DNA of 64,000 bases. Origin: CALMFG01 sp963666035. GTDB taxonomy: Bacteria; Bacillota; Clostridia; Christensenellales; CALMFG01. The stretch spans positions 186,001 through 250,000 of the forward strand of contig CAXXJI010000003.1 in the NCBI GenBank assembly GCA_963666035.2, in the 5' to 3' direction. Within the stretch, counting starts at the first letter, position 1. Each line of letters begins with the position of its first letter. Below the pieces are notes generated by a model that saw nothing but the letters and a program-made list of their open reading frames with translations, did not search any database and was not told the DNA's origin. Shown one piece after another: positions 52,581 through 60,600 of the stretch. Both the position numbers and the translations under genes were made by a program.

Positions 52581-53465
52581 ATGGAATTTATTCCGGCAAA
52601 AAATATCGTATCCGGCTATACGGCTAATTCCGGTTGGTTCGGATGCAATTACAATATGAATATCTATCGCGGGTGCAGTCACGGTTGTATCTATTGTGAC
52701 AGCCGCTCCGCCTGCTATCAGATTGAAGATTTTGACCGGGTGCGGGCTAAGGCGGATGCGCTTGGCATCATCGAGCGGAATCTGCGGTCCAAACAGAAAA
52801 AAGGCATCGTCGGCACAGGGGCCATGAGCGATCCGTATAACCCGATGGAAGCAAAATATAAGCTGACTCAAGGCGCTTTGGAACTGATTGACCGATACCA
52901 TTTTGGCGTGGTGCCTCTGACGAAATCGGCGCTGATAACGCGGGATATTGAGCTGTACCAAAGAATTGCCAGCCATTCTCCCGTGTGCGTTATGATGACG
53001 GTGACGACTTGTGATGACGAATTGGGCAAAAAAGTGGAACCCAACGCTTCACTGCCTTCCGAACGCTTTGCCGCACTGAAAGCGTTTTCAAACGCGGGAA
53101 TTCGTACTGGCATCGCTATGATGCCGGTTTTGCCCTTTTTGGAGGATACGCAAAAGAACCTTTCCGGCATTGTACAGCGTGCAAAAGACGCGGGTGTGAG
53201 CTTCATCGCCCCTTGCCCGGGCATGACTCTGCGCGAGGGCCAGCGGGAGTATTTTTACGCAGCACTGGATCGGGAATTCCCGGGGCTAAAGGAAAAATAT
53301 CAGGCAAGATATGGATTTGAATACAGCTGTTCGATACCCGATTTCCAGGCGAAAAAAGACTATTTTGCGCGTCTTTGCCGGCAGGCAGGTATTCGCACAC
53401 ACATGGCGGATATCGTGAACATGATCACCAAAGGATATGTCAACGAACAGCTCTCATTTGTATAA
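52581..53465 (+). CDS. radical SAM protein, SPL/Rv2578c-like
   Basis: 294 residues from ATG 52581 (AAGGTG upstream). The radical SAM cysteine triad is RGCSHGCIYCD (Cys32, Cys36, Cys39). Then GTGAMSDPYNPMEAKYKLT and TKSALITRDIELY, typical of spore-photoproduct-lyase-like radical SAM proteins. The true reaction of this branch is not known from sequence. It needs a 4Fe-4S cluster and SAM, which fits an anaerobe. Confidence 0.92.
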   Translation: MEFIPAKNIVSGYTANSGWFGCNYNMNIYRGCSHGCIYCDSRSACYQIEDFDRVRAKADALGIIERNLRSKQKKGIVGTGAMSDPYNPMEAKYKLTQGALELIDRYHFGVVPLTKSALITRDIELYQRIASHSPVCVMMTVTTCDDELGKKVEPNASLPSERFAALKAFSNAGIRTGIAMMPVLPFLEDTQKNLSGIVQRAKDAGVSFIAPCPGMTLREGQREYFYAALDREFPGLKEKYQARYGFEYSCSIPDFQAKKDYFARLCRQAGIRTHMADIVNMITKGYVNEQLSFV

Positions 53466-53471
53466 ACAAAA

Positions 53472-53518
53472 AAAACACCCGACAGGCGAAACCGCATCAT
53501 CGCCCAGGCGGGTGTTTT
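53472..53518. terminator. bidirectional terminator
   Basis: AAAACACCCG (53472-53481) pairs with CGGGTGTTTT (53509-53518). T runs follow on both strands, strongest for the minus-strand GH3 gene. Confidence 0.85.
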
Positions 53519-53526
53519 ACTTTAAT

Positions 53527-55932
53527 CTATTTTTTCAGTATCCACCGGATACCCTTGAAGAAATGCCCGTTTAAAATCTCAATAAAACCTTTGACAAAGT
53601 ATTTAGGCAGAAGATCGCCGTTCAGCTGGCCCAAAGCGCGTAAAGGGAACTCGAGCACTTGCGCTTCATGCATACCCTGATTGCCGAGTTCGGCGTCATC
53701 TTCTTTCATCATCGCGTGCACCTGCTTCTTGGCGTAGGCGATAACCAATTTGCCGAACCAATGACCTGCGGTCTCTTTCAGCATATGGGTTTCGGTATAC
53801 GGCGGCGCAGGCACAGCCGCACCTGAGGGAAGCGGCCGACCCAGCAGCGTTTCGAACTGTGCTTCGGGGATATCTAAAATCTCGTCCTTCAGCGTATGAT
53901 ATGCGGGAAAAATTTGCCGCGTATCAGGCACATCAGCCTGCCGATTCTCCTTCACACTGATCGTCTGCGCCAGACGGATATCCCGGCTGGAAGCACCGAT
54001 CAGAATTTGATAATCACCCTTTTCCACATGCCAGTCTTTCAGTTCCGTGTTGTAGTAGGCAAACGCATCGTCAGTAAGGGTGAAAGTCACCTTTTCGGCT
54101 TCACCTTTTTTTAATACGATTTTCTTAAAGGCGCGCAGCTCCTTTTTGGCCTTGAACAGGGTGGAAGGCGCGTTTTTGACATATAGCTGGATGGTTTCGG
54201 CGCCGTCCATCCGGCCGGTATTTTTAACCGACAGAGAGACCAGCATACCGCCTTTTTCCGACATAACTGAAAGATCGGCGTATTCAAAGGATGTGTAACT
54301 GAGGCCGTGCCCAAAGGGGAACAGCACTGGCTTTTCCGCGGTGTCGTAGTATCGGTACCCCACAAAAATGCTTTCACGATATTCCACAGTCATGATGTTC
54401 CCGGGAAAGTTTTTGTAAGAGGGATTGTCCTCCAGCGCCAGCGGGAAGGTTTCGGCCAGCTTGCCCGAAGGATTGATTTCTCCCAGCAGAATCTCCGCGA
54501 CCGCACGGGCGCCCGCCTGACCACCGAGATAGCATTCCAAAATTGCAGCCGCGTCGCTCGCCCAGGGCATTGCCACCGGTGCGCCGTTCTGCAAAACGAT
54601 GGCTGTGTTGGGATTAACGCTTAAAACACGGCGAATCAGCTCATTATGGCTGTCGGGCAGACTGATATGACTGCGGTCGAAACCTTCGGATTCAAACGCA
54701 TCCGGCAGGCCCGCAAACAATAACACCACATCCGCTGCTTTGGCGGCCGCAATCGCCAGGCTTAGCAAGGCTTCGTTCGGCTGATTGATGGTTTTATGGT
54801 AGCCTTGCGCGTATGTATAGACCACGCCTTTTTCGTCCAAAACAGCGCAGAAGTTATCCAGTCGTGAAGGATTGATGATGGAAGAACCCGCACCCTGATA
54901 GCGCGGGGATTTTGCAAATTCGCCGATGACGGCCAGCTTCACATTTTTTTTCAAAGGCAGAAGCCCGTCGTTTTTCAAGAGCACTGATGATTCAGCGGCA
55001 ATTCTCTGCGCCAGAGTGTGATGCGTGCTTTTGTCATACATAAAGCCCGATTTTTTGTTGTCCAGCGATTTAAGAATCAACCGAATGATTCGGGTGACCA
55101 CATGGTTTAAATCTGCCATATCAAGCGTACCATCTTCTATGGCGGCCACAATCTTGGCGTCGTTCAGCCCCAGGTTTGAAGGCATCTCCAGATCCATGCC
55201 GGCTTTGATACCGGCCACGCGATCATTGGTGGCGCCCCAGTCGGACATCACAAGACCCTCGAAGCCCCATTCGTCTCGAAGAACATCGCTGAGCATCTTT
55301 TTGCTGTCCGCAAGGTAGGAGCCGTATACGCGGTTGTAGGAACACATCACCGTCCATGGTTTGGCGGCTTTGACCGCATGCTCGAAACTGCGAAGATATA
55401 TTTCGCGCATCGCCCGGTCGTCCACCACCGCTTCGATGGTCATGCGCCGTTCCTCTTGATTGTTTAAAGCAAAGTGTTTCAGCGAAACGCCCACGCCCCG
55501 GCTCTGTACACCGCCTATCCACGCCGCGGCCATGGAACCCGAGAGCAGGGGATCCTCTGAAAAGTATTCAAAATTGCGTCCGCACAGGGGAGAGCGTTTA
55601 ATGTTTGCGCCGGGGCCCAGAATAATTGAAATCTCTTTTTCCAGACATTCTTCACCCAAAGCTTTGCCCATCTCGCCGATTAAATCCACGTCCCAGGAAC
55701 AGGCGGTGGTCGCTGCGGTGGGGAAACAGGTGGCGGGCTCGGATTTGGACATGCCCATGTGGTCAACATTGCCCGCTTGCTTTCGAAGTCCGTGCGGGCC
55801 GTCGCACATCATCACAGAACCTAGACCCAGCCGTTCAACGGATTTGAGATGCCAAAAATCGGCGCCCGAACAAAGCCCCGCTTTTTCTTCCAGCGAAAGC
55901 GCGTTTAAAATATCGTCAATTCTTTTGTCCAT
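53527..55932 (-). CDS. glycoside hydrolase family 3 beta-glycosidase
   Basis: 801 residues from ATG 55932 (GGAG upstream); the in-frame extension to 56100 has no ribosome site and runs through the next gene's riboswitch DNA. N-terminal GH3 barrel with MCDGPHGLRKQ, KHFALNNQEERR, and nucleophile Asp231 in GLVMSDWGATND. The second alpha/beta domain has AAESSVLLKNDGLLPLKK and EGFDR, and a fibronectin-III-like domain lies at about 570-680 (YRYYDTAEKPVLFPFGHGLSYT). There is no signal peptide, so it probably acts in the cytoplasm on imported oligosaccharides. Confidence 0.95.
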   Translation of the reverse strand: MDKRIDDILNALSLEEKAGLCSGADFWHLKSVERLGLGSVMMCDGPHGLRKQAGNVDHMGMSKSEPATCFPTAATTACSWDVDLIGEMGKALGEECLEKEISIILGPGANIKRSPLCGRNFEYFSEDPLLSGSMAAAWIGGVQSRGVGVSLKHFALNNQEERRMTIEAVVDDRAMREIYLRSFEHAVKAAKPWTVMCSYNRVYGSYLADSKKMLSDVLRDEWGFEGLVMSDWGATNDRVAGIKAGMDLEMPSNLGLNDAKIVAAIEDGTLDMADLNHVVTRIIRLILKSLDNKKSGFMYDKSTHHTLAQRIAAESSVLLKNDGLLPLKKNVKLAVIGEFAKSPRYQGAGSSIINPSRLDNFCAVLDEKGVVYTYAQGYHKTINQPNEALLSLAIAAAKAADVVLLFAGLPDAFESEGFDRSHISLPDSHNELIRRVLSVNPNTAIVLQNGAPVAMPWASDAAAILECYLGGQAGARAVAEILLGEINPSGKLAETFPLALEDNPSYKNFPGNIMTVEYRESIFVGYRYYDTAEKPVLFPFGHGLSYTSFEYADLSVMSEKGGMLVSLSVKNTGRMDGAETIQLYVKNAPSTLFKAKKELRAFKKIVLKKGEAEKVTFTLTDDAFAYYNTELKDWHVEKGDYQILIGASSRDIRLAQTISVKENRQADVPDTRQIFPAYHTLKDEILDIPEAQFETLLGRPLPSGAAVPAPPYTETHMLKETAGHWFGKLVIAYAKKQVHAMMKEDDAELGNQGMHEAQVLEFPLRALGQLNGDLLPKYFVKGFIEILNGHFFKGIRWILKK

Positions 55933-56018
55933 GGGAGGTCTCCAAAAAATGTATTTTCGTATCAATAATATAACATCAAAAACAAGGATATGCAAAGATA
56001 AGTGTGATAAATAAAGCC

Positions 56019-56047
56019 TTGAAAGACCGCACGGTGTATGATATGAT
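56019..56047 (+). promoter_or_regulatory. promoter of the fluoride riboswitch unit
   Basis: TTGAAA (56019-56024) and TATGAT (56042-56047) with a 17-base spacer, just upstream of the aptamer. Confidence 0.6.
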
Positions 56048-56054
56048 TTTTCTA

Positions 56055-56120
56055 ACGGGAATGAAGTTCTCCCGCGGCCAAAAAAGGCCAAAACCGCCAA
56101 GACCGGCTGATGACTTCTGC
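56055..56120 (+). ncRNA. fluoride (crcB) riboswitch aptamer
   Basis: The order and sequence of the blocks match the fluoride riboswitch: GGGAATGAAGTTCTCCC near the 5' end, a variable hairpin GGCC-AAAAAA-GGCC, AAAACCGCC, then GGCTGATGACTTCTGC at the 3' end (the GCUGAUGnC...CU motif of the family). It sits between a promoter and a terminator that overlaps its 3' strand, as expected for an ON switch. Confidence 0.88.
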
Positions 56121-56157
56121 TAAGATTTCTTTTGCAGAATCATGGGCTTTTTTTATG
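56109..56157 (+). terminator. riboswitch-controlled terminator
   Basis: ATGACTTCTGC from the aptamer's 3' strand can pair with GCAGAATCAT (56134-56143), leaving one C bulged, followed by a T7 run. Fluoride-bound aptamer would hold the first arm and allow read-through into the antiporter gene. Confidence 0.75.
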
Positions 56158-56180
56158 GGTGTATAAGGAGAGAGGAAAAA

Positions 56181-57362
56181 ATGCTTTTTAGCTTAGCGTT
56201 GATATTGATTGTTGGTTTTTTACTGGCGGGTTTATTTAACCGAATTGACATTCCCGGCCTATTGGCCATGATTATAACGGGCATTGTCTTAGGACCGCAT
56301 GTGCTCAATCTGATTTCACCGGATATTCTTAATATTTCGGGAGACTTAAGAGAAATTGCATTGATTGTTATTTTGCTCCGCGCGGGACTGACATTGGATT
56401 TAAAAGATTTAAAACAGGTCGGGCGTCCGGCTATGCTCATGTGCTTTGTTCCGGCACTTTTAGAGATGGGCGCCATCACTTTACTGGCTCCTATGCTGTT
56501 TGGTATCTCTACGATAGAGGCGGCGATCATGGGTGCGGTGGTGGCGGCCGTATCGCCTGCTGTGGTGGTGCCGCGCATGATTAAATTGATGGAGAGCGGA
56601 TATGGACAATCCAAGCGCGTACCGCATTTGGTGATGGCGGGGGCGACGGTGGACGATGTGGTGGTTATCATCCTGTTCACTGCCTTTTTGGGTATGTATC
56701 AGGGCGAGGGGTTTCACGCGGTGAGTTTGATTAATGTGCCGATATCCATTGTTTTGGGCCTTATGCTGGGTATTCTCAGCGGGCTTGTTTTGGTGCGGGT
56801 GTTTAAACGTTTTCATATGCGCGATACCATTAAGGTTCTAACGATATTAAGCACTGCATTTATTTTGGTTACGTTGGAGGGATTTGTGTCGTCCTTTGTG
56901 CCGATATCCGGCCTCTTGGCGGTGATGGCACTGGGTGGAACGATTTTGAAAGCCAGAGATCATCTGGCCAAACGTCTAATGGGAAAATTCTCAAAGATAT
57001 GGGTTGGCGCTGAAGTGCTGCTTTTTGTACTGGTTGGGGCAGCGGTGGATATCACGTCGGTGGCAGATGTCGGTTTGTTGTCTGTGGTGTTGGTTTTGGG
57101 GGCGCTGCTGTTCCGTGTGGCAGGTGTCTATATTTCTTTGATCGGGACTGTGCTGAACACAAAAGAACGTTTATTCTGCGCCATCGCATATTTGCCCAAA
57201 GCGACAGTGCAGGCGGCGATCGGCACCATACCGCTGGCCAGCGGCGTGGCGTCGGGCAATCTGATTCTATCGGTTGCTGTGCTGGCGATTATGATTACCG
57301 CACCCATTGGGGCGATAGGAGTGGATAAAACCTATCAGCGTCTTTTGGTGCATGATGGATAA
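56181..57362 (+). CDS. cation/proton antiporter-family protein, probable fluoride exporter
   Basis: 393 residues from ATG 56181 (AAGGAGAGAGG upstream). About 12 to 13 helices of the CPA (Na+/H+ antiporter, KefB-like) fold: LGPHVLNL, AVVAAVSPAVVVPRM and GATVDDVVVIILF with Asp158/159. The only clear regulator is the fluoride riboswitch, and CPA proteins are one of the known classes controlled by it, so export of fluoride is the likely job. The ion has not been shown. Confidence 0.88.
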   Translation: MLFSLALILIVGFLLAGLFNRIDIPGLLAMIITGIVLGPHVLNLISPDILNISGDLREIALIVILLRAGLTLDLKDLKQVGRPAMLMCFVPALLEMGAITLLAPMLFGISTIEAAIMGAVVAAVSPAVVVPRMIKLMESGYGQSKRVPHLVMAGATVDDVVVIILFTAFLGMYQGEGFHAVSLINVPISIVLGLMLGILSGLVLVRVFKRFHMRDTIKVLTILSTAFILVTLEGFVSSFVPISGLLAVMALGGTILKARDHLAKRLMGKFSKIWVGAEVLLFVLVGAAVDITSVADVGLLSVVLVLGALLFRVAGVYISLIGTVLNTKERLFCAIAYLPKATVQAAIGTIPLASGVASGNLILSVAVLAIMITAPIGAIGVDKTYQRLLVHDG

Positions 57363-57377
57363 GCACCTAAAAAAATC

Positions 57378-57410
57378 AGCCAAGCTCTGTATTCGAGCGA
57401 GGCTGTTTTT
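57378..57410 (+). terminator. rho-independent terminator
   Basis: CAGCC (57378-57382) pairs with GGCTG (57401-57405) and encloses a GCTC/GAGC stem, followed by five T. Confidence 0.75.
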
Positions 57411-57425
57411 GATTTGACTCAATCG

Positions 57426-57800
57426 TTAATCGTTTGGATGATTGCCCGCGTGCTGGTGATGACGTTGGCCGTGGCATTTGCCGCAGCCATAAACTTCTCG
57501 GCTGTCGTCACAGAGTCGAAAATCGCCGCCTTCAATGTTTAAGCATTTCCCGCCGACCAAAAAATCGGCCATTTTTTTCCGCGCGTCATTATAGATGCGC
57601 TGAACCGTGGTTCTGGCCACATTCATGCTCTCGGCGCATTCTTCCTGCATCAGTCCCTCGTAGTCGATCAGACGAATGGTCTCATATTCCTCCACGCTCA
57701 TCACCACAACTTCGCTCGGTTCACCAGATTCGCCGACCGGCCCGAAGTGGGTGGATTGGGGCATACAGCACACTTTTCTGAATTTTCTTGGTCTTGGCAT
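57426..57800 (-). CDS. DUF134 protein
   Basis: 124 residues. MPRPRKFRKVCCMPQ opening, an ESMNVARTTVQRIYNDARKKMADFLVGG helix-turn-helix-like core, and a Cys-rich C-terminus (LCDDSREVYGCGKCHGQ). DUF134 proteins are sigma-like DNA-binding proteins usually next to DUF5320 and NifX-type Fe-Mo-cofactor genes. Here DUF5320 is adjacent. Likely a regulator with a metal or redox role. Confidence 0.9.
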   Translation of the reverse strand: MPRPRKFRKVCCMPQSTHFGPVGESGEPSEVVVMSVEEYETIRLIDYEGLMQEECAESMNVARTTVQRIYNDARKKMADFLVGGKCLNIEGGDFRLCDDSREVYGCGKCHGQRHHQHAGNHPND

Positions 57801-57821
57801 ACGGGGATCACTCCGTTCGTT

Positions 57822-58121
57822 TTAAGATTCTTTATCGTCCGTTTCTTGGGTAACAGGTATATTATCCAATTCTTTTTGAATAAAATCAAGTCTGTTTTTT
57901 AAATGCACCGCTTCGGACTTTAAAAAATCCTCACGATTTCCGCCCCACCCGGAAACGTTTTGGTAACCCAAACCCATACCGACGCCTCTTCCATGGCGTG
58001 CATAACCGCCGCCGCACCGACCAAAAAAACCGCCGCTTGCTGGAGTGCCGCCGCATAGTCCGCGACCGCCGCCGGTTCTGGGGCCCATGCCTTGCGGGCC
58101 TGTCCCATTCATTCCTGGCAT
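57822..58121 (-). CDS. DUF5320 protein
   Basis: About 99 residues from ATG 58121 (AGGAGGTG upstream; the in-frame GTG at 58130 is part of that ribosome site). The opening PGMNGTGPQGMGPRTGGGRG and a Gly/Arg-rich middle are typical. The C-terminal part is a short coiled coil (AVHLKNRLDFIQKELDN). Function unknown. Operon with DUF134, which starts 21 bases after its stop. Confidence 0.88.
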   Translation of the reverse strand: MPGMNGTGPQGMGPRTGGGRGLCGGTPASGGFFGRCGGGYARHGRGVGMGLGYQNVSGWGGNREDFLKSEAVHLKNRLDFIQKELDNIPVTQETDDKES

Positions 58122-58146
58122 TGTTTTCACCTCCTGTATTGAAATA

Positions 58147-58203
58147 TTATTGACATATGTTCAATACAGTGAGTATAAACTTAATATGGGCATATGTCAA
58201 TAA
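58147..58203 (-). promoter_or_regulatory. DUF5320 promoter flanked by 13-bp inverted repeat
   Basis: On the minus strand TTGACA (58200-58195) and TATACT (58177-58172) have a 17-base spacer. TTATTGACATATG (58147-58159) and CATATGTCAATAA (58191-58203) are perfect 13-bp inverted copies flanking it. One overlaps the -35, the other lies downstream of the start point. Confidence 0.75.
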
Positions 58204-58251
58204 CTATCTTGGTTTTTTACACTGATATCCCATAAATTTTGAAATTTCACC

Positions 58252-58280
58252 TTGACGTATAACTAAAAGTTTCTTATAAT
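58252..58280 (+). promoter_or_regulatory. promoter of HTH/DUF4180 genes
   Basis: TTGACG (58252-58257) and TATAAT (58275-58280) with a 17-base spacer. Confidence 0.75.
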
Positions 58281-58310
58281 CGCTTTAGAAAGTAATAATA
58301 AGGAATTATA

Positions 58311-58775
58311 ATGAATAATCAATACTATTCGGTTGAAGAAATATCCAAAATCATCGGAATGCACCCAAAAACCATTGCGCGATATATCCGCGAAGGGAAA
58401 CTGCCCGCCAATAAGGTGGGCAAGGAATGGCGCATCAGCGGGCATGATTTAAGCGTTTTTGTGGAAGGTCATCATTCAAAGCCTTCGGCAGATTCATATG
58501 AGGTAAAACCAATCACCGTTACAGCGGTGGTGGATATACCGGGGACCGATAAGGATACGGCGATGCGGATTGCGAATACACTGACAGCCGCAGCCAACAG
58601 CAAAGGTCCGGAGGCTGAAAGGGCATCGGTCAGCACCCAGTACATCGCGGCAGAAGGGATGCTGCGGGTGATGCTGTGGGGGTCGCTGCAATTCACCGAA
58701 GTGATGATGGGGACGATTTCGGCACTGACACAGGAAGGACGAGAAGATGAAGGATACCAGTCAAATGAAAATTGA
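58311..58775 (+). CDS. helix-turn-helix (excisionase-type) DNA-binding protein
   Basis: 154 residues. The N-terminal winged HTH (YSVEEISKIIGMHPKTIARYIREGKLPANKVGKEWRISGHDL) is of the MerR/excisionase type. The C-terminal domain (about 60-154) has no recognised family. It overlaps the DUF4180 gene by 29 bases, so the two are coupled. ATAAGGAATTATA before the ATG gives a modest ribosome site. Probably a local regulator, not a phage excisionase, as no integrase is near. Confidence 0.85.
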   Translation: MNNQYYSVEEISKIIGMHPKTIARYIREGKLPANKVGKEWRISGHDLSVFVEGHHSKPSADSYEVKPITVTAVVDIPGTDKDTAMRIANTLTAAANSKGPEAERASVSTQYIAAEGMLRVMLWGSLQFTEVMMGTISALTQEGREDEGYQSNEN

Positions 58776-59121
58776 GAAGACAAACAGCGGGAATATCGCG
58801 GTTTATCATAAGGGTACAAAGATGGCGGACATATGGGGTGTGATGGACAGAATGGCCGAGGCGATGATGCATGCCTGTTTTGGGATGGTTGTGCATGAAA
58901 GCGATCTGCCGGAAGGATTTTTGGACCTGAAAAGCGGTGTTGCCGGAGAGATTTTACAAAAATTTTCGAACTACCGGATGAAGATCGGGATCGTGGGAGA
59001 TTTTCGGAATGTGACATCCCATGCGCTTCAGTGCTTTATTGCCGAAAGCAACCGTGGACGAAGCGTGTTTTTCTGTGAAACGCCTGAAAGCTGCATAGAA
59101 GCACTACAAAATGCATGCTGA
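58747..59121 (+). CDS. DUF4180 protein
   Basis: 124 residues with the DUF4180 plan: DLPEGFLDLKSGVAGEILQKFSNYRMKIGIVGDFRNVTSHALQCFIAESNRGRSVFFCETPE. It overlaps the preceding HTH gene. Function unknown. Found with similar HTH genes in Firmicutes. Confidence 0.9.
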   Translation: MKDTSQMKIEKTNSGNIAVYHKGTKMADIWGVMDRMAEAMMHACFGMVVHESDLPEGFLDLKSGVAGEILQKFSNYRMKIGIVGDFRNVTSHALQCFIAESNRGRSVFFCETPESCIEALQNAC

Positions 59122-59212
59122 AATAAGCATTCAAAATTGTTAGTTCGCCAAGGCAGAAATTGCGTTCAGCGAGTTTCTTTTTTTATTCCGGAGGGGCTTT
59201 AAAAATATCTCC

Positions 59213-59240
59213 TTGAAAACAAAAGAATAATTGTTATAAT
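59213..59240 (+). promoter_or_regulatory. promoter of the PFK gene
   Basis: TTGAAA (59213-59218) and TATAAT (59235-59240) with a 16-base spacer. Confidence 0.65.
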
Positions 59241-59300
59241 GTTATAGTGAAAAAAGTTTAAATTTTCTGGCGAATTGTCAGTATTTTAGGAGGAAAAAAA

Positions 59301-60545
59301 ATGAGCGAACTAAAAGGTGCGGCGATTTTCGGGCAATCGGGTGGACCGACATCCGTAATCAATGCCAGCGCGGCCGGCGTCTTCACCGAAGCGTTGAAGC
59401 AAAGTAACATCACCGCGGTATACGGCGCGGCACACGGCATCAAAGGGATGCTGGAAGAGAATTTCTATGATATGAGTCAGGAAACGGCCGAAACATTTGA
59501 ATTGATGAAGACCACACCGTCTTCCGCTTTGGGTTCGGTACGCTATAAGCTGGCGGACGCCGACAAGGACGACACAGATTACAAACGGCTTTTGGAAGTG
59601 TTTAAGAAATATGATATCCGCTATTTCTTCTATAACGGCGGCAACGACTCGATGGATACCTGCAACAAGGTCTCCAAGTATATGCAAAAAGTCGGCTATG
59701 ATTGCCGCGTAATGGGTGTACCCAAGACCATCGACAACGACCTTTGGGGCACCGACCATTGCCCGGGCTTTGGTTCTGCGGCCAAGTATGTCGCCACATC
59801 TACCATGGAAGTCTATCATGACGCCAGAGTCTATGACACCGGAACCATCACCATTTTGGAGATGATGGGAAGAAACGCAGGCTGGCTGACCGCCGCCACG
59901 GCGCTCGCCGCGGACAAAGGAAAAGGCCCCGACCTCATCTATCTTCCTGAGTTGGATTTCAATATGGAGAAATTCCTCACCAAAGTGGATGAGCTTTACA
60001 AGAAAAAAGGCCATGTGATTGTCGCCGTCAGCGAAGGCATCAAGGATAAAGACGGAAAATATATTGCAGAATACGGCAACATGTCCAAATCAACCGACTC
60101 GTTCGGCCATGCGCAATTGGGCGGCCTGGCTGATACACTGGCTGGATTTGTTCAGGAAAAAACCGGCGCAAAGGTTCGTCCGGTTGAGTTTTCTATTTTG
60201 CAGCGTTGTGCAACGCACGGTGGTTCCAGAACCGATATTGACGAAGCGTTCTTGGCCGGACAATCGGCAGTGAAATTTGCCGTAGAAGGCAAGACCGACT
60301 ATATGGTGGCGTTTGAGCGGCCTGAAAGCGGCGCTTACAAATGCAATATTAAGATCATTAAACTGGATGAAGTGGCAAATAAAGAAAAAACCATTCCGCT
60401 TGAATGGATTATCAATGACGGCACCGGATTAAGCCAAGAATTTATTGACTATGTCACCCCGTTGATTCAAGGGGCTTCCGAGCTTCCGTTTGAAGGCGGT
60501 TTGCCGAAGTTCGCCGAGCTTAAAAAAGTGCTGGCAAAGAAATAA
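59301..60545 (+). CDS. 6-phosphofructokinase, pyrophosphate-dependent type
   Basis: 414 residues. GQSGGPTSVINAS, NGGNDSMDT and MGVPKTIDNDLWGTD with the catalytic TIDND Asp, then EMMGRNAGWL and GGLADTLAG. Where ATP enzymes have Gly (GGDGS and PGTIDND), this protein has Asp116 and Lys142, the known pair that marks PPi as phosphoryl donor. GGAGG precedes the ATG. The enzyme would make glycolysis reversible at this step and save ATP. Confidence 0.93.
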   Translation: MSELKGAAIFGQSGGPTSVINASAAGVFTEALKQSNITAVYGAAHGIKGMLEENFYDMSQETAETFELMKTTPSSALGSVRYKLADADKDDTDYKRLLEVFKKYDIRYFFYNGGNDSMDTCNKVSKYMQKVGYDCRVMGVPKTIDNDLWGTDHCPGFGSAAKYVATSTMEVYHDARVYDTGTITILEMMGRNAGWLTAATALAADKGKGPDLIYLPELDFNMEKFLTKVDELYKKKGHVIVAVSEGIKDKDGKYIAEYGNMSKSTDSFGHAQLGGLADTLAGFVQEKTGAKVRPVEFSILQRCATHGGSRTDIDEAFLAGQSAVKFAVEGKTDYMVAFERPESGAYKCNIKIIKLDEVANKEKTIPLEWIINDGTGLSQEFIDYVTPLIQGASELPFEGGLPKFAELKKVLAKK

Positions 60546-60571
60546 AAGTATCAAAATAGCAAATGAGATAT

Positions 60572-60600
60572 AAAAAGCGCTGATAATATCAGCGCTTTTT
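60572..60600. terminator. bidirectional terminator
   Basis: AAAAAGCGCTGATA (60572-60585) pairs with TATCAGCGCTTTTT (60587-60600), with T on both strands. It separates the convergent PFK and EFR1 genes and overlaps the EFR1 coding end. Confidence 0.9.

Noticed and set aside
55933..56100. N-terminal extension of the GH3 enzyme to 56100
   Set aside because: No ribosome site; the extension is antisense to the fluoride riboswitch and its promoter, and the family starts near the ATG at 55932.
58311..58775. Phage excisionase
   Set aside because: The HTH is of excisionase type but there is no integrase and the gene is coupled to DUF4180, a chromosomal pairing.
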